A DNA stretch of 64,000 bases. Origin: Deinococcus sp. KNUC1210 (GTDB taxonomy: Bacteria; Deinococcota; Deinococci; Deinococcales; Deinococcaceae). Both the position numbers and the translations under genes were made by a program. The notes below the pieces were generated by a model, which was not told the origin of the DNA, made no database searches, and saw nothing but the letters and a program-made list of their open reading frames with translations. Positions within the stretch are counted from its first letter, which is position 1; every line of letters begins with the position of its first letter. The stretch spans positions 186,001 to 250,000 of the forward strand of contig NZ_CP092190.1 of the NCBI RefSeq assembly GCF_022344005.1, in the 5' to 3' direction. Shown here piece after piece: positions 43,613-52,179 of this stretch.

Positions 43613-44722
43613 TTACACCGAAATGGCCCGTCCGTACTGGCTGGGTACTTCGATCTTCACGCCCAGTTCCCGCGCTGCCCGCTGCGGAAAGCGCGGATCG
43701 CGCAGAAATTCGCGGGCAATCGCCACCAGATCGGCCTGATCGCCCGCCACCACGTCCTCTGCCTGTTGCGGCGTGGTGATCAGGCCCACGCCCATCACGG
43801 GCATGTCTGCTTCCTGCCGGATGCGCTGAGCGAAGGGCAGCTGGTAGCCCGGCCCCACCTCGATCTTCTGAAGGGGCGTCAGGCCGCCGCTCGACACGTC
43901 CATCACATCGATGCCCTCGGCCCGGAGCCGTTTGGACAGTTCGACCGTCTCGTCGAGGCTCCAGCCACCCTCGGCCCAGTCGGTCGCGCTGACGCGCACG
44001 AAGACCGGCAGATGATCTGGGAAGGCGGACCGGACCGCACGCGCTACCTCCATCGTCAGACGAATGCGGTTGTCGAAAGAGCCGCCGTAGTCGTCGGTGC
44101 GCGAATTGGACAGCGGCGACATGAACTGATGCAGCAGATAGCCGTGTGCTGCGTGAACTTCGACGGTATCGAAGCCTGCCATCATGGCGCGGCGGGTGGC
44201 GGCCTGAAAATCGGTGACGACCTTGCGAATTCCGTCCAGATCGAGTGCCTGCGGGGTCGCGTAGCGGTCACTGAAGGGCTGGGTATCGGGGCCGACCACC
44301 TGCCAGCCGCCTTCTATATCGGACACCGCGCCCTGCCCGCGCCACGGCAACCAGGTGCTGGCCTTTCGTCCGGCGTGGGCGAGCTGCACGCCGATTCTGC
44401 TGTTCTGGGCGTGCACGAAATCGGTGATGTGGCCCAGGCCCTGAATATGCTCGTCATTCCACAGGCCCAGATCGTCGGGCGTGATGCGGCCTTCCGGACT
44501 GACCGCCGCCGCCTCGGTAAAGATCAGGCCGGCCCCGCCAAGCGCAAACGACCCCAGGTGCGCCAGATGAAAATCGCCCGCGAAGCCGTTCTTGCTGCTG
44601 TACATGCACATCGGAGAAACCACGATGCGGTTCTTCAGCTTCAGTTGCCGCAGGCGCAACTCGGTGAACAGGGCGGCGCTGCGGGCTGGGTCTTGAAGAG
44701 TGCTGGACGCGGGCTGAGTCAT
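43613..44722 (-). CDS. Old Yellow Enzyme family NADH:flavin oxidoreductase (YqjM-like)
   Basis: A 369-residue FMN barrel enzyme reducing activated C=C bonds. Motifs: LKNRIVVSPMCMYSSKNGFAGDFH (flavin-binding, with the YqjM-type Cys in SPMCMYS), GVQLAHAGRKAS, EVHAAHGYLLHQFMSPLSNSR (substrate-binding His-His region HAAHGYLLHQF) and DLVAIAREFLRDPRFP. The Cys and overall length place it with the thermophilic-like OYE subgroup. ATG 44722 follows TACAGT by 6 nt (leaderless). An upstream ATG is not conserved. Confidence 0.93.
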   Translation of the reverse strand: MTQPASSTLQDPARSAALFTELRLRQLKLKNRIVVSPMCMYSSKNGFAGDFHLAHLGSFALGGAGLIFTEAAAVSPEGRITPDDLGLWNDEHIQGLGHITDFVHAQNSRIGVQLAHAGRKASTWLPWRGQGAVSDIEGGWQVVGPDTQPFSDRYATPQALDLDGIRKVVTDFQAATRRAMMAGFDTVEVHAAHGYLLHQFMSPLSNSRTDDYGGSFDNRIRLTMEVARAVRSAFPDHLPVFVRVSATDWAEGGWSLDETVELSKRLRAEGIDVMDVSSGGLTPLQKIEVGPGYQLPFAQRIRQEADMPVMGVGLITTPQQAEDVVAGDQADLVAIAREFLRDPRFPQRAARELGVKIEVPSQYGRAISV

Positions 44723-44852
44723 GCGGGCACTGTAGAAAGCCGCATGCACTGGAACTGTGCATGCGGCTTCAGGTTCAAGAAGCGGTAAGGAGCTGTGAGC
44801 TTTTGGCGTCAGGAGGCGCTGTGTTTATCGCCCACAGCGTTCCTGTCCCGTT

Positions 44853-45797
44853 TTACTGTGTGCTGCGCGGGTCGAGCACGTCGCGCAGACCGTCGCCCAG
44901 CAGGTTGAAGCCCAGCACGGTGAAGAGAATCGCCAGACCGGGAAAGATCATCGTCCAGGCGGCACTGGTGTAGTAGTCGCGGCTGTCCGACAGCATGGTG
45001 CCCCATTCCGGTGTGGGCGGCGGCACACCCAGTCCCAGGAAGCCCAGTGCGGCGGCTTCGATGGTGGCGGTGGCGATGCTCAGGGCCGCCTGCACGATCA
45101 GCGGCGAAATGCTGTTGGGCAGGACATGCCGGAAGATGGTGCGCGACGTTCCGGCTCCGAGTGCGTTCGCCGCCTGCACGAATTCGCGTTCGCGCACGCC
45201 CAGCACCACGCTTCGGGCCAGACGCAGATACAGCGGCACCTGCGGAATACTGACGGCCAGCATCACGGTAAACAGGCCCGGCAGGTTGCTGACGCTGGCG
45301 ATGCCGATGGCGATCAGGATGCTCGGGAAGGCCAGCATCACATCGGTGATATAGCCCAGCACGGCATCGAGCGTGCCGCCGAAGAAACCCGCCAGCAGGC
45401 CCAGCAGGCTCCCGATGATCATGGCGATGGCGGTTGCCACGATACCGATCACCAGACTGATGCGTGCGCCGTGCCAGATGCGGTTGGCGATGTCTCGGCC
45501 CAGGTTGTCGGTGCCGAAGGGGTGGCGAAACAGGTCGGTCTTGCCGGTGACCGGGTCTTTGTACTTTTCACGGACCTCGGCGTCCCACAGGGCCGACACG
45601 CTCGGCGGCGACAGCCGGAAGCGGTAATCGAGGTCGCGGCTGGCGTCGTAGGGGTGCAGCAGCGGGGCCAGCAGCGCGGCCACCACGAACACGATCACCA
45701 TCACCGCGCCGATGCGTCCGGGGCCGCTGCGCCGAAACCGTTTCCAGAAGACGTTCTGCTGGCGTTTGGGTGCTGCTGGTGCAATCACCGCCGTCAT
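44853..45797 (-). CDS. dppC: Peptide ABC transporter permease (DppC/OppC type)
   Basis: A 314-residue inner-membrane permease with the OppC_N region (RRSGPGRIGAVMVIVFVVAALLAPLLHPYD) and the BPD domain: ARISLVIGIVATAIAMIIGSLLGLLAGFFGG, the EAA loop VREREFVQAANALGAGTSRTIFRHVLPN that docks the ATPase, and the end LGVPPPTPEWGTMLSDSRDY. It is the second permease of a dipeptide/oligopeptide importer with DppB immediately upstream. The ATPase subunits (DppD/DppF) are not in the window. There is no strong ribosome binding site. The 37-nt gap after dppB suggests coupling. Confidence 0.93.
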   Translation of the reverse strand: MTAVIAPAAPKRQQNVFWKRFRRSGPGRIGAVMVIVFVVAALLAPLLHPYDASRDLDYRFRLSPPSVSALWDAEVREKYKDPVTGKTDLFRHPFGTDNLGRDIANRIWHGARISLVIGIVATAIAMIIGSLLGLLAGFFGGTLDAVLGYITDVMLAFPSILIAIGIASVSNLPGLFTVMLAVSIPQVPLYLRLARSVVLGVREREFVQAANALGAGTSRTIFRHVLPNSISPLIVQAALSIATATIEAAALGFLGLGVPPPTPEWGTMLSDSRDYYTSAAWTMIFPGLAILFTVLGFNLLGDGLRDVLDPRSTQ

Positions 45798-45834
45798 GCG
45801 GCACCAAAAAATTCAAGATTCACGCGGCACACTC

Positions 45835-46872
45835 CTAGCGGTACTGAATACGCGGGTCGAGGAAGGCGTAGCTGAGATCGACCAGCAGATTGACGACGCT
45901 GACCACCAGAGCCGCGAAGATCACGCCGCCCTGAATCACCGGATAGTCACGGCTGCTGATGGCGTCGTACAGCCATGACCCCAGCCCCGGCCAGCTGAAG
46001 ATGGTCTCGGTCAGCACCGCGCCGCCCAGCAGCAGCCCGGCCTGCAGCCCCACCACCGTGACCACCGGCAGCAGCGCGTTTCTGAGGGCGTGTTTGAGCG
46101 TCACCAGACGTGGAGCCACGCCCTTGGCTTTGGCCGTTCGCACGTAATCCTGCCCCAGCACTTCCAGCAGCGAACTGCGGGTGATGCGGGCGGTGATCGC
46201 CATCGGAATGCTGCCCAGCGCGATGGCCGGAAGCACCAGATGCCGCAGCGCGTCCCAGGCCACGTCCAGGCGGCCCCGCAGCAGGCCGTCGAGCACGTAC
46301 AGGCCCGTCAGCGGTTGCAGGTCTACACCGGTCGACAGCCGCGCACTGGGCGGAAACCAGTGCAGCACCACCGCGAAGAAATAACTGAGCAGCAGGCCCA
46401 GCCAGAACACCGGCATACTCACACCGACCAGACTCACGGTAGTTGCCAGGCTGTCCCACACGCTGTTGCGCCGCAGCGCCGCGATGATACCGGCGGGCAG
46501 CCCGATCAGGAGTGCGAAGAACATCGCGGCGAGTGCCAGCTCGAAGGTGGCCGGAAAGCGGGCGCGGAGTTCGTCGGTCACCGGAATCTGCGACTTCTGA
46601 CCCTTATCCAGATCGCCGTGCACGACCTTCCAGATGTAGCGCGGATACTGCGCGTCGAACAGGTGCGCCGGGTCCTTGATATTGATGAACCAGGGCTTGT
46701 TCAGGCCGAGCTGCTCCGTCAGGCGGGCCGCCGACACCGGGTTGGCCCGCTCGCCCAGAATGACGGTGGCAGGGTCGCCCGGCAGCGAGCGCACGAAGGC
46801 AAACACCACGACGCTGATGCCGATGAGCACCAGCAGAGTACGCCACAGACGGCGAAGGACATAAATACCCAA
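45835..46872 (-). CDS. dppB: Peptide ABC transporter permease (DppB/OppB type)
   Basis: A 345-residue permease beginning YVLRRLWRTLLVLIGISVVVFAFVRSLPGDPA, the classic DppB N-terminus. The EAA loop YVRTAKAKGVAPRLVTLKHALRNALLPV and the end DLSYAFLDPRIQYR are also typical. The start is TTG 46872, with AAGGAG 6 nt upstream, an uncommon but well-supported choice. A terminator-like hairpin between it and dppA suggests that the binding protein is made in excess over the permeases. Some 20-25 residues after TM1 contain an extra loop, as in Deinococcus/Thermus homologues. Confidence 0.93.
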   Translation of the reverse strand: MGIYVLRRLWRTLLVLIGISVVVFAFVRSLPGDPATVILGERANPVSAARLTEQLGLNKPWFINIKDPAHLFDAQYPRYIWKVVHGDLDKGQKSQIPVTDELRARFPATFELALAAMFFALLIGLPAGIIAALRRNSVWDSLATTVSLVGVSMPVFWLGLLLSYFFAVVLHWFPPSARLSTGVDLQPLTGLYVLDGLLRGRLDVAWDALRHLVLPAIALGSIPMAITARITRSSLLEVLGQDYVRTAKAKGVAPRLVTLKHALRNALLPVVTVVGLQAGLLLGGAVLTETIFSWPGLGSWLYDAISSRDYPVIQGGVIFAALVVSVVNLLVDLSYAFLDPRIQYR

Positions 46873-47062
46873 GAGAAGCTCCTTCTGGAAAGAAAGGGGA
46901 GGAATGAGGGCGAGGAAAGGCAGACGTGATGTGCTGAAGCTGAAGCGAGCTCCTTCTTATTCTGAGCGCAGTTCGCAGCAGAGTGATCGGGGCGGTGCGG
47001 GCGCCCCTGTACTTCGGCTCCCCGCTCGCCCGTCTGCTCGACTTCCCAGGCCCTCACCACTC

Positions 47063-47095
47063 AAAAAAATCCCCTTCCAATACAATTGAAAGGGG
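47063..47095 (-). terminator. Intra-operon terminator between dppA and dppB
   Basis: An 11-bp stem including one wobble, a 3-nt loop and a following T7 tract on the minus strand (CCCCTTTCAAT, TGT, ATTGGAAGGGG). It lies directly downstream of the dppA stop. Confidence 0.93.
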
Positions 47096-47111
47096 ACAGC
47101 ACGAAGAAAGC

Positions 47112-48695
47112 TTACTTCTTGCCGATCAGGATGACCTTGTTCCAGGCCTCGCTGCCCAGAGGGCTGGGAACCCAGTTCTTGACGTAGGTGCGGGCAGCGG
47201 CCAGCGGCTGGCTGTGCACCATCGGAATGCGGTAGGCCGCGTCGTAGGTCAGCTTGTGAAGCTGGCCATAGACCTTGGCCTTGGCGTCGCGGGTCAGGGC
47301 GGCGCGGCCCTGTTCCAGCAGCGTCTGAAGAGCGGGCGGGTTGTAGTTGATGTCGTCGGAAGCGTTGGCACCGTAGTACGCACCGTAGAAGTTGTCAGGG
47401 CTGCCGTAGTCACCCGTCCAGCCGATCATGTACATGTCGAAGCCGGGTTCCTTGTTGCGGTCCTGCAGGTACTTGGCCCAGTCCTCGGTCTTCAGGTTGA
47501 CCTTGATACCGATGGCCGAGAGGTCGGCGGCGATGGCCTCGGCAATCGGCTTGGGAGTGGGGAAGTACGGACGCGACACGGGCATGTACCACAGGTCCAC
47601 GCTGAAGCCGTTGGCGTACCCCGCGTCGGCCAGCATCTTCTTGGCAGCGGCGGGATCGTACTTGTAGTCGCCGGGAACGGCGCTGTTGTTGGCCCAGGCC
47701 ATGACCGGCGGCAGGAAGCTGGCGTTGCTGACCGCGAGGCCGCCCCAGAAGGCGTCGGCAATGGCCTTCTTGTTGATCGCCATGCTGATCGCCGTGCGCA
47801 CTGCCTGCTTCGCCAGGATCGGGTTCTTGTTGTTCATGCTGACAAAGCCCACGTTGAAGCTGGGCTTCATGACGGCGGTCAGGGTCTTGTCGGCCTTCAC
47901 CGCAGCCAGGCTGTCGGGCGTCAGGTCAGAGGCGAAGTCGATGGTGCCAGCCTTCAGCTCGTTCAGGCGCTGCGAGGCGTCCTTGATGCTGCGGACGACC
48001 AGCGTATCGACGCGGGCCTTGGCTCCCCAGTAGTTGGGGTTGGCCTTCAGCGTGATGTTGTCGCCGGTCTTCCAGCTGACGAAGGTGAAGGGGCCGGTGC
48101 CGACCGGGGTGCTGGCGGGGGTGCCGTACTTGGCTCCCTGCTCCTTCACGGCGGTGGGTGACGCGAGGCCGAAGTAGCCCGAGCCGATGACCACCGGGAA
48201 GTCGGAGTTGCCGCCGGTCAGGTCAAAGCGCACGGTGTTGTCGTCCACCTTCACGATGTCCTTGATCACGGCTGTCTTGTCGCCCTTGAAGCCGCCCAGC
48301 AGGTCGCCCATGATCTCGTAGGTGCGGCCCTGATCGCGGTAGCCGGTCGGGTCCTTGGGGTCCCACCAGCGCTTCCAGTTGAACACCACGGCGTCGGCGT
48401 TGAACGGCGTGCCGTCTTGAAACTTCACGCCCTTGCGGAGATTGAAGGTCCAGCTCGTGGCGTCGGGGTTGCTCTTCCAGCTCACGGCCAGCCCGGGGAC
48501 GGGATCGGTGGTGCCGTCCTTGAAATCGACCAGGGTGTCGTAAATCTGGCGCTGCACCGTGATGCTGATGCCGTCGGTGATGTTGCCGGGTTCCAGGCTG
48601 ACCGGGTCGCCGTTGTTGCCGTAGACCAGGGTGGCGGCCGAGGCGCTGCCTGCGAGTGCTGCGCCCAGCAGGGCCGTCAGGATGTATTTCTTCAT
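47112..48695 (-). CDS. dppA: Peptide ABC transporter substrate-binding protein (DppA/OppA type)
   Basis: A 527-residue periplasmic/exported solute-binding protein of cluster C: signal peptide residues 1-20 (KYILTALLGAALAGSASA), TLVYGNNGDPVSLEPGNITDG, WTFNLRKGVKFQDGTPFNADAVVF, and the lobe-closing VGTGPFTFVSWKTGDNITLKANPNYWG. The length and motifs fit dipeptide/oligopeptide binding. It has its own promoter (TTGACA, 17, TACTCT at 48800-48828), a leader of about 98 nt and a GGAGGA ribosome binding site. A strong terminator follows, then dppB-dppC. Confidence 0.94.
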   Translation of the reverse strand: MKKYILTALLGAALAGSASAATLVYGNNGDPVSLEPGNITDGISITVQRQIYDTLVDFKDGTTDPVPGLAVSWKSNPDATSWTFNLRKGVKFQDGTPFNADAVVFNWKRWWDPKDPTGYRDQGRTYEIMGDLLGGFKGDKTAVIKDIVKVDDNTVRFDLTGGNSDFPVVIGSGYFGLASPTAVKEQGAKYGTPASTPVGTGPFTFVSWKTGDNITLKANPNYWGAKARVDTLVVRSIKDASQRLNELKAGTIDFASDLTPDSLAAVKADKTLTAVMKPSFNVGFVSMNNKNPILAKQAVRTAISMAINKKAIADAFWGGLAVSNASFLPPVMAWANNSAVPGDYKYDPAAAKKMLADAGYANGFSVDLWYMPVSRPYFPTPKPIAEAIAADLSAIGIKVNLKTEDWAKYLQDRNKEPGFDMYMIGWTGDYGSPDNFYGAYYGANASDDINYNPPALQTLLEQGRAALTRDAKAKVYGQLHKLTYDAAYRIPMVHSQPLAAARTYVKNWVPSPLGSEAWNKVILIGKK

Positions 48696-48792
48696 AAGTC
48701 CTCCAGCAGTGATCTGAAATGCAGAGATTTGAAATAGCCTGCGAACGTACCGTTGCCTAGAGCGTGAAGTGAAATTCAGAAAATGTAAGGCT

Positions 48793-48873
48793 GGCGCTCA
48801 GAGTAGGGCGGAGGTCTAGACGTGTCAACTGCACAGCCGACATTGCCCGGACCTTCCCCATCCTCTGAGCGCC
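48793..48873. repeat. Long-spaced 11-bp inverted repeat around the dppA promoter
   Basis: GGCGCTCAGAG at 48793-48803 overlaps the dppA -10. Its perfect complement CTCTGAGCGCC at 48863-48873 is 59 bp away, just 3' of livF. It may be a looped operator, or a stem that terminates livF transcription. Confidence 0.5.
48800..48828 (-). promoter_or_regulatory. Promoter of dppA
   Basis: On the minus strand: TTGACA (48828-48823), 17-bp spacer, TACTCT (48805-48800). The transcript would start near 48793, about 98 nt before the dppA ATG. Confidence 0.75.
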
Positions 48874-48879
48874 TGAACC

Positions 48880-49644
48880 TCAGTCTTCGCCCAGATAGGC
48901 TTTTCTGACGCTCTCGTTGTTGGCGATGTCGGCGGCTGGCCCCTGAAGCCGGATCTCGCCAGTCTGAAGCACATACGCCCGCTGCGCGATTCCCAGCGCC
49001 ATGCTGGCGTTCTGCTCCACCAGCAGAATGGTGGTGCCGCGCTCCTTGTTCAGGCGCTCCACGATGTCGAAGATCGCTTCCACGAACTTGGGTGACAGGC
49101 CCATGCTGGGTTCGTCGAGCAGCAGCAGTTTCGGAGCCACCATCAGGGCGCGGGCAATTGCCAGCATCTGCTGTTCACCGCCCGACAGCGTGCCGCCGAG
49201 CTGCTTCTCGCGCTCTTTCAGGCGCGGGAAAAACTCGAAGCCTTCCTGAATGCGCTGATTGATCAGGGCGCGGTCGGTGACGGTATAGGCCCCGATTTCC
49301 AGATTCTCGCGCACCGTCAGCTGTCCGAAGATGCGCCGACCTTCCGGCACGTGGCTCATGCCCTGCAACATGATGGTGTCGGGGCGCGACCCGGCGATGT
49401 TCTTGCCCATGTAGGTGAGCGTGCCGCTGCGAGGCTTCTGCATGCCGCTGACAGTCCGCAGCGTGGTGGTCTTGCCCGCGCCGTTGCCGCCGATCAGCGC
49501 GATGATCTCGCCCTGCATCACTTCCAGGCTGATGCCCTTGAGGGCGTGAATATGCCCGTAATAGGTGTGGATGTCCTTCAGCTCCAGCATCGGCTGAGCG
49601 CCTGCTGCGCCGCTTGCCCTGTTCAGTACCGACGCTTCAGCCAT
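48880..49644 (-). CDS. livF: Branched-chain amino-acid ABC transporter ATPase (LivF)
   Basis: A 254-residue ABC ATPase: Walker A LIGGNGAGKTTTLRT, signature LSGGEQQMLAIARALM, Walker B LLLLDEPSMGLSP and H-loop LLVEQNASMALGIAQRAYVLQTG (the LivF-type ending). It energises high-affinity uptake of leucine, isoleucine and valine or related amino acids. It is the last gene of livHMGF and overlaps livG by 8 nt. The 20-residue N-terminal extension (SVLNRASGAAGAQPM) is not conserved. Confidence 0.95.
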   Translation of the reverse strand: MAEASVLNRASGAAGAQPMLELKDIHTYYGHIHALKGISLEVMQGEIIALIGGNGAGKTTTLRTVSGMQKPRSGTLTYMGKNIAGSRPDTIMLQGMSHVPEGRRIFGQLTVRENLEIGAYTVTDRALINQRIQEGFEFFPRLKEREKQLGGTLSGGEQQMLAIARALMVAPKLLLLDEPSMGLSPKFVEAIFDIVERLNKERGTTILLVEQNASMALGIAQRAYVLQTGEIRLQGPAADIANNESVRKAYLGED

Positions 49645-50503
49645 TGGCCCCCTCCTTGCCGTACTCTCCGGCGGCGGCCCCGCGTCCCAGATAGGCTTCC
49701 ATCACTTCGGGGTTGTTGCGAATCTCGTGCGGCAGCCCTTCCGCGAGTTTTGCTCCGTAGTTCAGCACCGTGATGTGCTCCGAAAGCGTCATGACCAGAC
49801 GCATGTCGTGCTCGATCAGCACCACTGTCACCCCGAGTTCGTCACGGATGGCGCGGATCAGTGCCTTGAGCGTTTCGGTTTCGCGGGGGTTCATGCCTGC
49901 GGCCGGTTCGTCGAGCAGGATCACCTTCGGATTGGTCGCCAGCGCGCGCGCAATCTCCAGCCGACGCTGGTCGCCGTAGGGAAGACTGGTCGAGAGCTCC
50001 TGACTGGCCCGCTTCAGGCCCACGAAGTCGAGCAGCACTGCCGCCGCCTCACGCGCACTCGCCTCGTCCTCGTGAAAGCGCTTGGTGCGGAAGAGCGCGT
50101 CAACATAATTGGCTTTCAGGCGCGGGTGACGGCCCACCAGAATATTCTCTTCGGCCGTCATCGAGGCGAACAGCCGGATGTTCTGGAAGGTGCGGGCGAT
50201 GCCTGCCGACGTCACCTGATCGGGGCGCAGGCCCACCAGATCGACGCCGTCGAGCAGGATGCTGCCCGCGTCGGGCTCGTAGATGCCGGTGATCATGTTG
50301 AAGAAGGTGGTCTTGCCCGCGCCGTTTGGCCCGATCACCGAGACGATGCTGGCACGCGGCACTTCCAGATTCACGCTGTTCACTGCCAGCAGACCGCCGA
50401 AGGTCTTGGTCAGGCCACTGACGCTCAGGACGCTGCCGGACCCGGCGGGTGCGCGGCTGATCGGTGCCTTCTGAGACGTGGTTTTCTGCGTGGGCGCACT
50501 CAT
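49637..50503 (-). CDS. livG: Branched-chain amino-acid ABC transporter ATPase (LivG)
   Basis: A 288-residue ATPase with Walker A VIGPNGAGKTTFFNMITG, signature STSLPYGDQRRLEIARAL (the LivG-type variant), Walker B VILLDEPAAGMNPRE and H-loop VVLIEHDMRLVMTLSEHITVLN. It forms the heterodimeric engine with LivF. The first 20 residues are a low-complexity extension. ATGA overlap (50500-50503) with livM upstream. livF starts inside its last codons. Confidence 0.95.
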   Translation of the reverse strand: MSAPTQKTTSQKAPISRAPAGSGSVLSVSGLTKTFGGLLAVNSVNLEVPRASIVSVIGPNGAGKTTFFNMITGIYEPDAGSILLDGVDLVGLRPDQVTSAGIARTFQNIRLFASMTAEENILVGRHPRLKANYVDALFRTKRFHEDEASAREAAAVLLDFVGLKRASQELSTSLPYGDQRRLEIARALATNPKVILLDEPAAGMNPRETETLKALIRAIRDELGVTVVLIEHDMRLVMTLSEHITVLNYGAKLAEGLPHEIRNNPEVMEAYLGRGAAAGEYGKEGANG

Positions 50504-52179
50504 TTCTTCTCTCCCGTCGTCCGGTTTTCAAGCCTTGGACTCATTCCCGGCGACTCGACATCCGGCATTCCAGTCGCGCCCGTTCCCAGGGCACCGCCCA
50601 GTGCGCCGTCGGCGTTCAGACTGCTTTCGGCGGGGTCTGTGTCGTCGTTCTCGTGCAGCATCGCCTGCTGGCGGGCCGAAGGCAGCAGACCTTCTGGCCG
50701 GAACAGCATCATCAGTACCAGAATCACGCCGAACAGCAGACGGTTGTACTTGGCAGGGTCGAGGTTGCTGTTCAGACCGGGGAAGCTGCTCTGAATGGTT
50801 TCCGACAGGCCGGGCAGAACGCTGAGATTGATCCAGGTCACGACGATCGCACCCAGGATCACGCCCGCGATGTTGCCCATGCCGCCCAGAATCACCATCG
50901 TCAGCACGCCGATACTCTGGAGGTAGCTGAAGCTTTCCGGCGAGATGAACTGCTGTTTGGCGGCGAAGATCACGCCCATGACGCCTGCGAAGCTGGCGCC
51001 GGTCGCGAAGGCCATGATCTTGGTCTTGACCAGCGGCACACCCATCGCCTGCGCGGCCAGCTCATCCTCGCGGATGGCGACCCAGGCGCGTCCGATGTTG
51101 CTGCGTCCCAGACGCACATTCACCGTGATGACCACCGCGATGATGACCAGCACCAGGAAGTACAGGAAGAACAGCTTGAACTGCTCGGGCGGGAACTTCA
51201 GCGCGACGGCGATCTTGTCCACCCACGACACCGGGGCGGTGGTGATGCTGGTGATGCCCTGCGGCCCGTTGGTGTACTTCGTCAGGTTGTTGGCGAACAC
51301 CCGGATCACTTCGCCCAGGCCCAGGGTCACGATGGCGAGGTAATCGCCCTTGAGCTTCAGCACCGGCAGACCGATCAGCACGCCCGAGATGGCGGCGGTA
51401 GCGACAGCGATGAAGATGAAGAGCCAGAAGAAGTTGGGGTTGATGCCGGTGGCCAGCGCGGTCAGCGAGGGTGCGTGAGCGCCGTAGTAGCTCGAAACGG
51501 CGGCATTGATCAGCGTGGCGATCAGTGTCAGCACGCCCGCCACTCCGATCACGATCAGCAGGATGCTGAGGGAGCGGGCGGCCCGCTGAGCGCCCTGAGG
51601 CTTCTTCGCGCCGGGGTGCGCTCTGTCGATCGACTTCATCCACAGATAACCCGCCACGCCCAGCAGTGTCAGGATCAGCGGAATCAGCCAGTCGCCCACG
51701 CCCATCGGGGTGTACGGCAGATTCGACTGCACGATCTGCTGGAACTGTCCGCTGCCGAAGATGCCCCAGACGTAGGCGCCCACCGCGAAGAAGGCCACGT
51801 ATCCCAGGTCGAGCAGACCCGCCTGCCCCACCACGATATTCAGGCCCAGTGCCAGCGCCGCGAAGATACACATCTGGATCGCCAGGTCGAAATAACTGCC
51901 GTTCAGTCGCCCGACATCCGGAATGGCGATCAGCAGCACAAATGCGCCTACCAGCAGTTTGGCGATGTTGTTGGCCTTCCACTGGTAGGCCAGCAGCAGG
52001 CTGCCGAGGAACAGCAGGAAGACGCCCGAGGTGATGACCGACGGGAACTTGACGCTGTCGGTCAGGTCGCCCAGTGCCAGAAACAGCAGCAGCGAGGTGA
52101 CCACGGTATAGACGATCAGCGCAACGGTGCGGTCAGGCGTGCTGGGCCGCAGATTCGGGGTGCGGGAAAGTGCGGTCAT
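50500..52179 (-). CDS. livM: Branched-chain amino-acid ABC transporter permease (LivM)
   Basis: A 559-residue permease, longer than E. coli LivM (about 425). About 12 hydrophobic segments are visible, with LivM motifs ALGLNIVVGQAGLLDLGYVAFFAVGAYVWG, GDYLAIVTLGLGEVIRVFANNL, the coupling loop DELAAQAMGVPLVKTKIMAFATGASFAGVMG and LLFGVILVLMMLFRPEGLLP. The last 50 residues are a hydrophilic, Gly/Asp-rich tail (DDTDPAESSLNADG), probably disordered. An additional loop of about 50 residues lies around position 190. It overlaps livH and livG by ATGA at both ends. Confidence 0.94.
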   Translation of the reverse strand: MTALSRTPNLRPSTPDRTVALIVYTVVTSLLLFLALGDLTDSVKFPSVITSGVFLLFLGSLLLAYQWKANNIAKLLVGAFVLLIAIPDVGRLNGSYFDLAIQMCIFAALALGLNIVVGQAGLLDLGYVAFFAVGAYVWGIFGSGQFQQIVQSNLPYTPMGVGDWLIPLILTLLGVAGYLWMKSIDRAHPGAKKPQGAQRAARSLSILLIVIGVAGVLTLIATLINAAVSSYYGAHAPSLTALATGINPNFFWLFIFIAVATAAISGVLIGLPVLKLKGDYLAIVTLGLGEVIRVFANNLTKYTNGPQGITSITTAPVSWVDKIAVALKFPPEQFKLFFLYFLVLVIIAVVITVNVRLGRSNIGRAWVAIREDELAAQAMGVPLVKTKIMAFATGASFAGVMGVIFAAKQQFISPESFSYLQSIGVLTMVILGGMGNIAGVILGAIVVTWINLSVLPGLSETIQSSFPGLNSNLDPAKYNRLLFGVILVLMMLFRPEGLLPSARQQAMLHENDDTDPAESSLNADGALGGALGTGATGMPDVESPGMSPRLENRTTGEKK

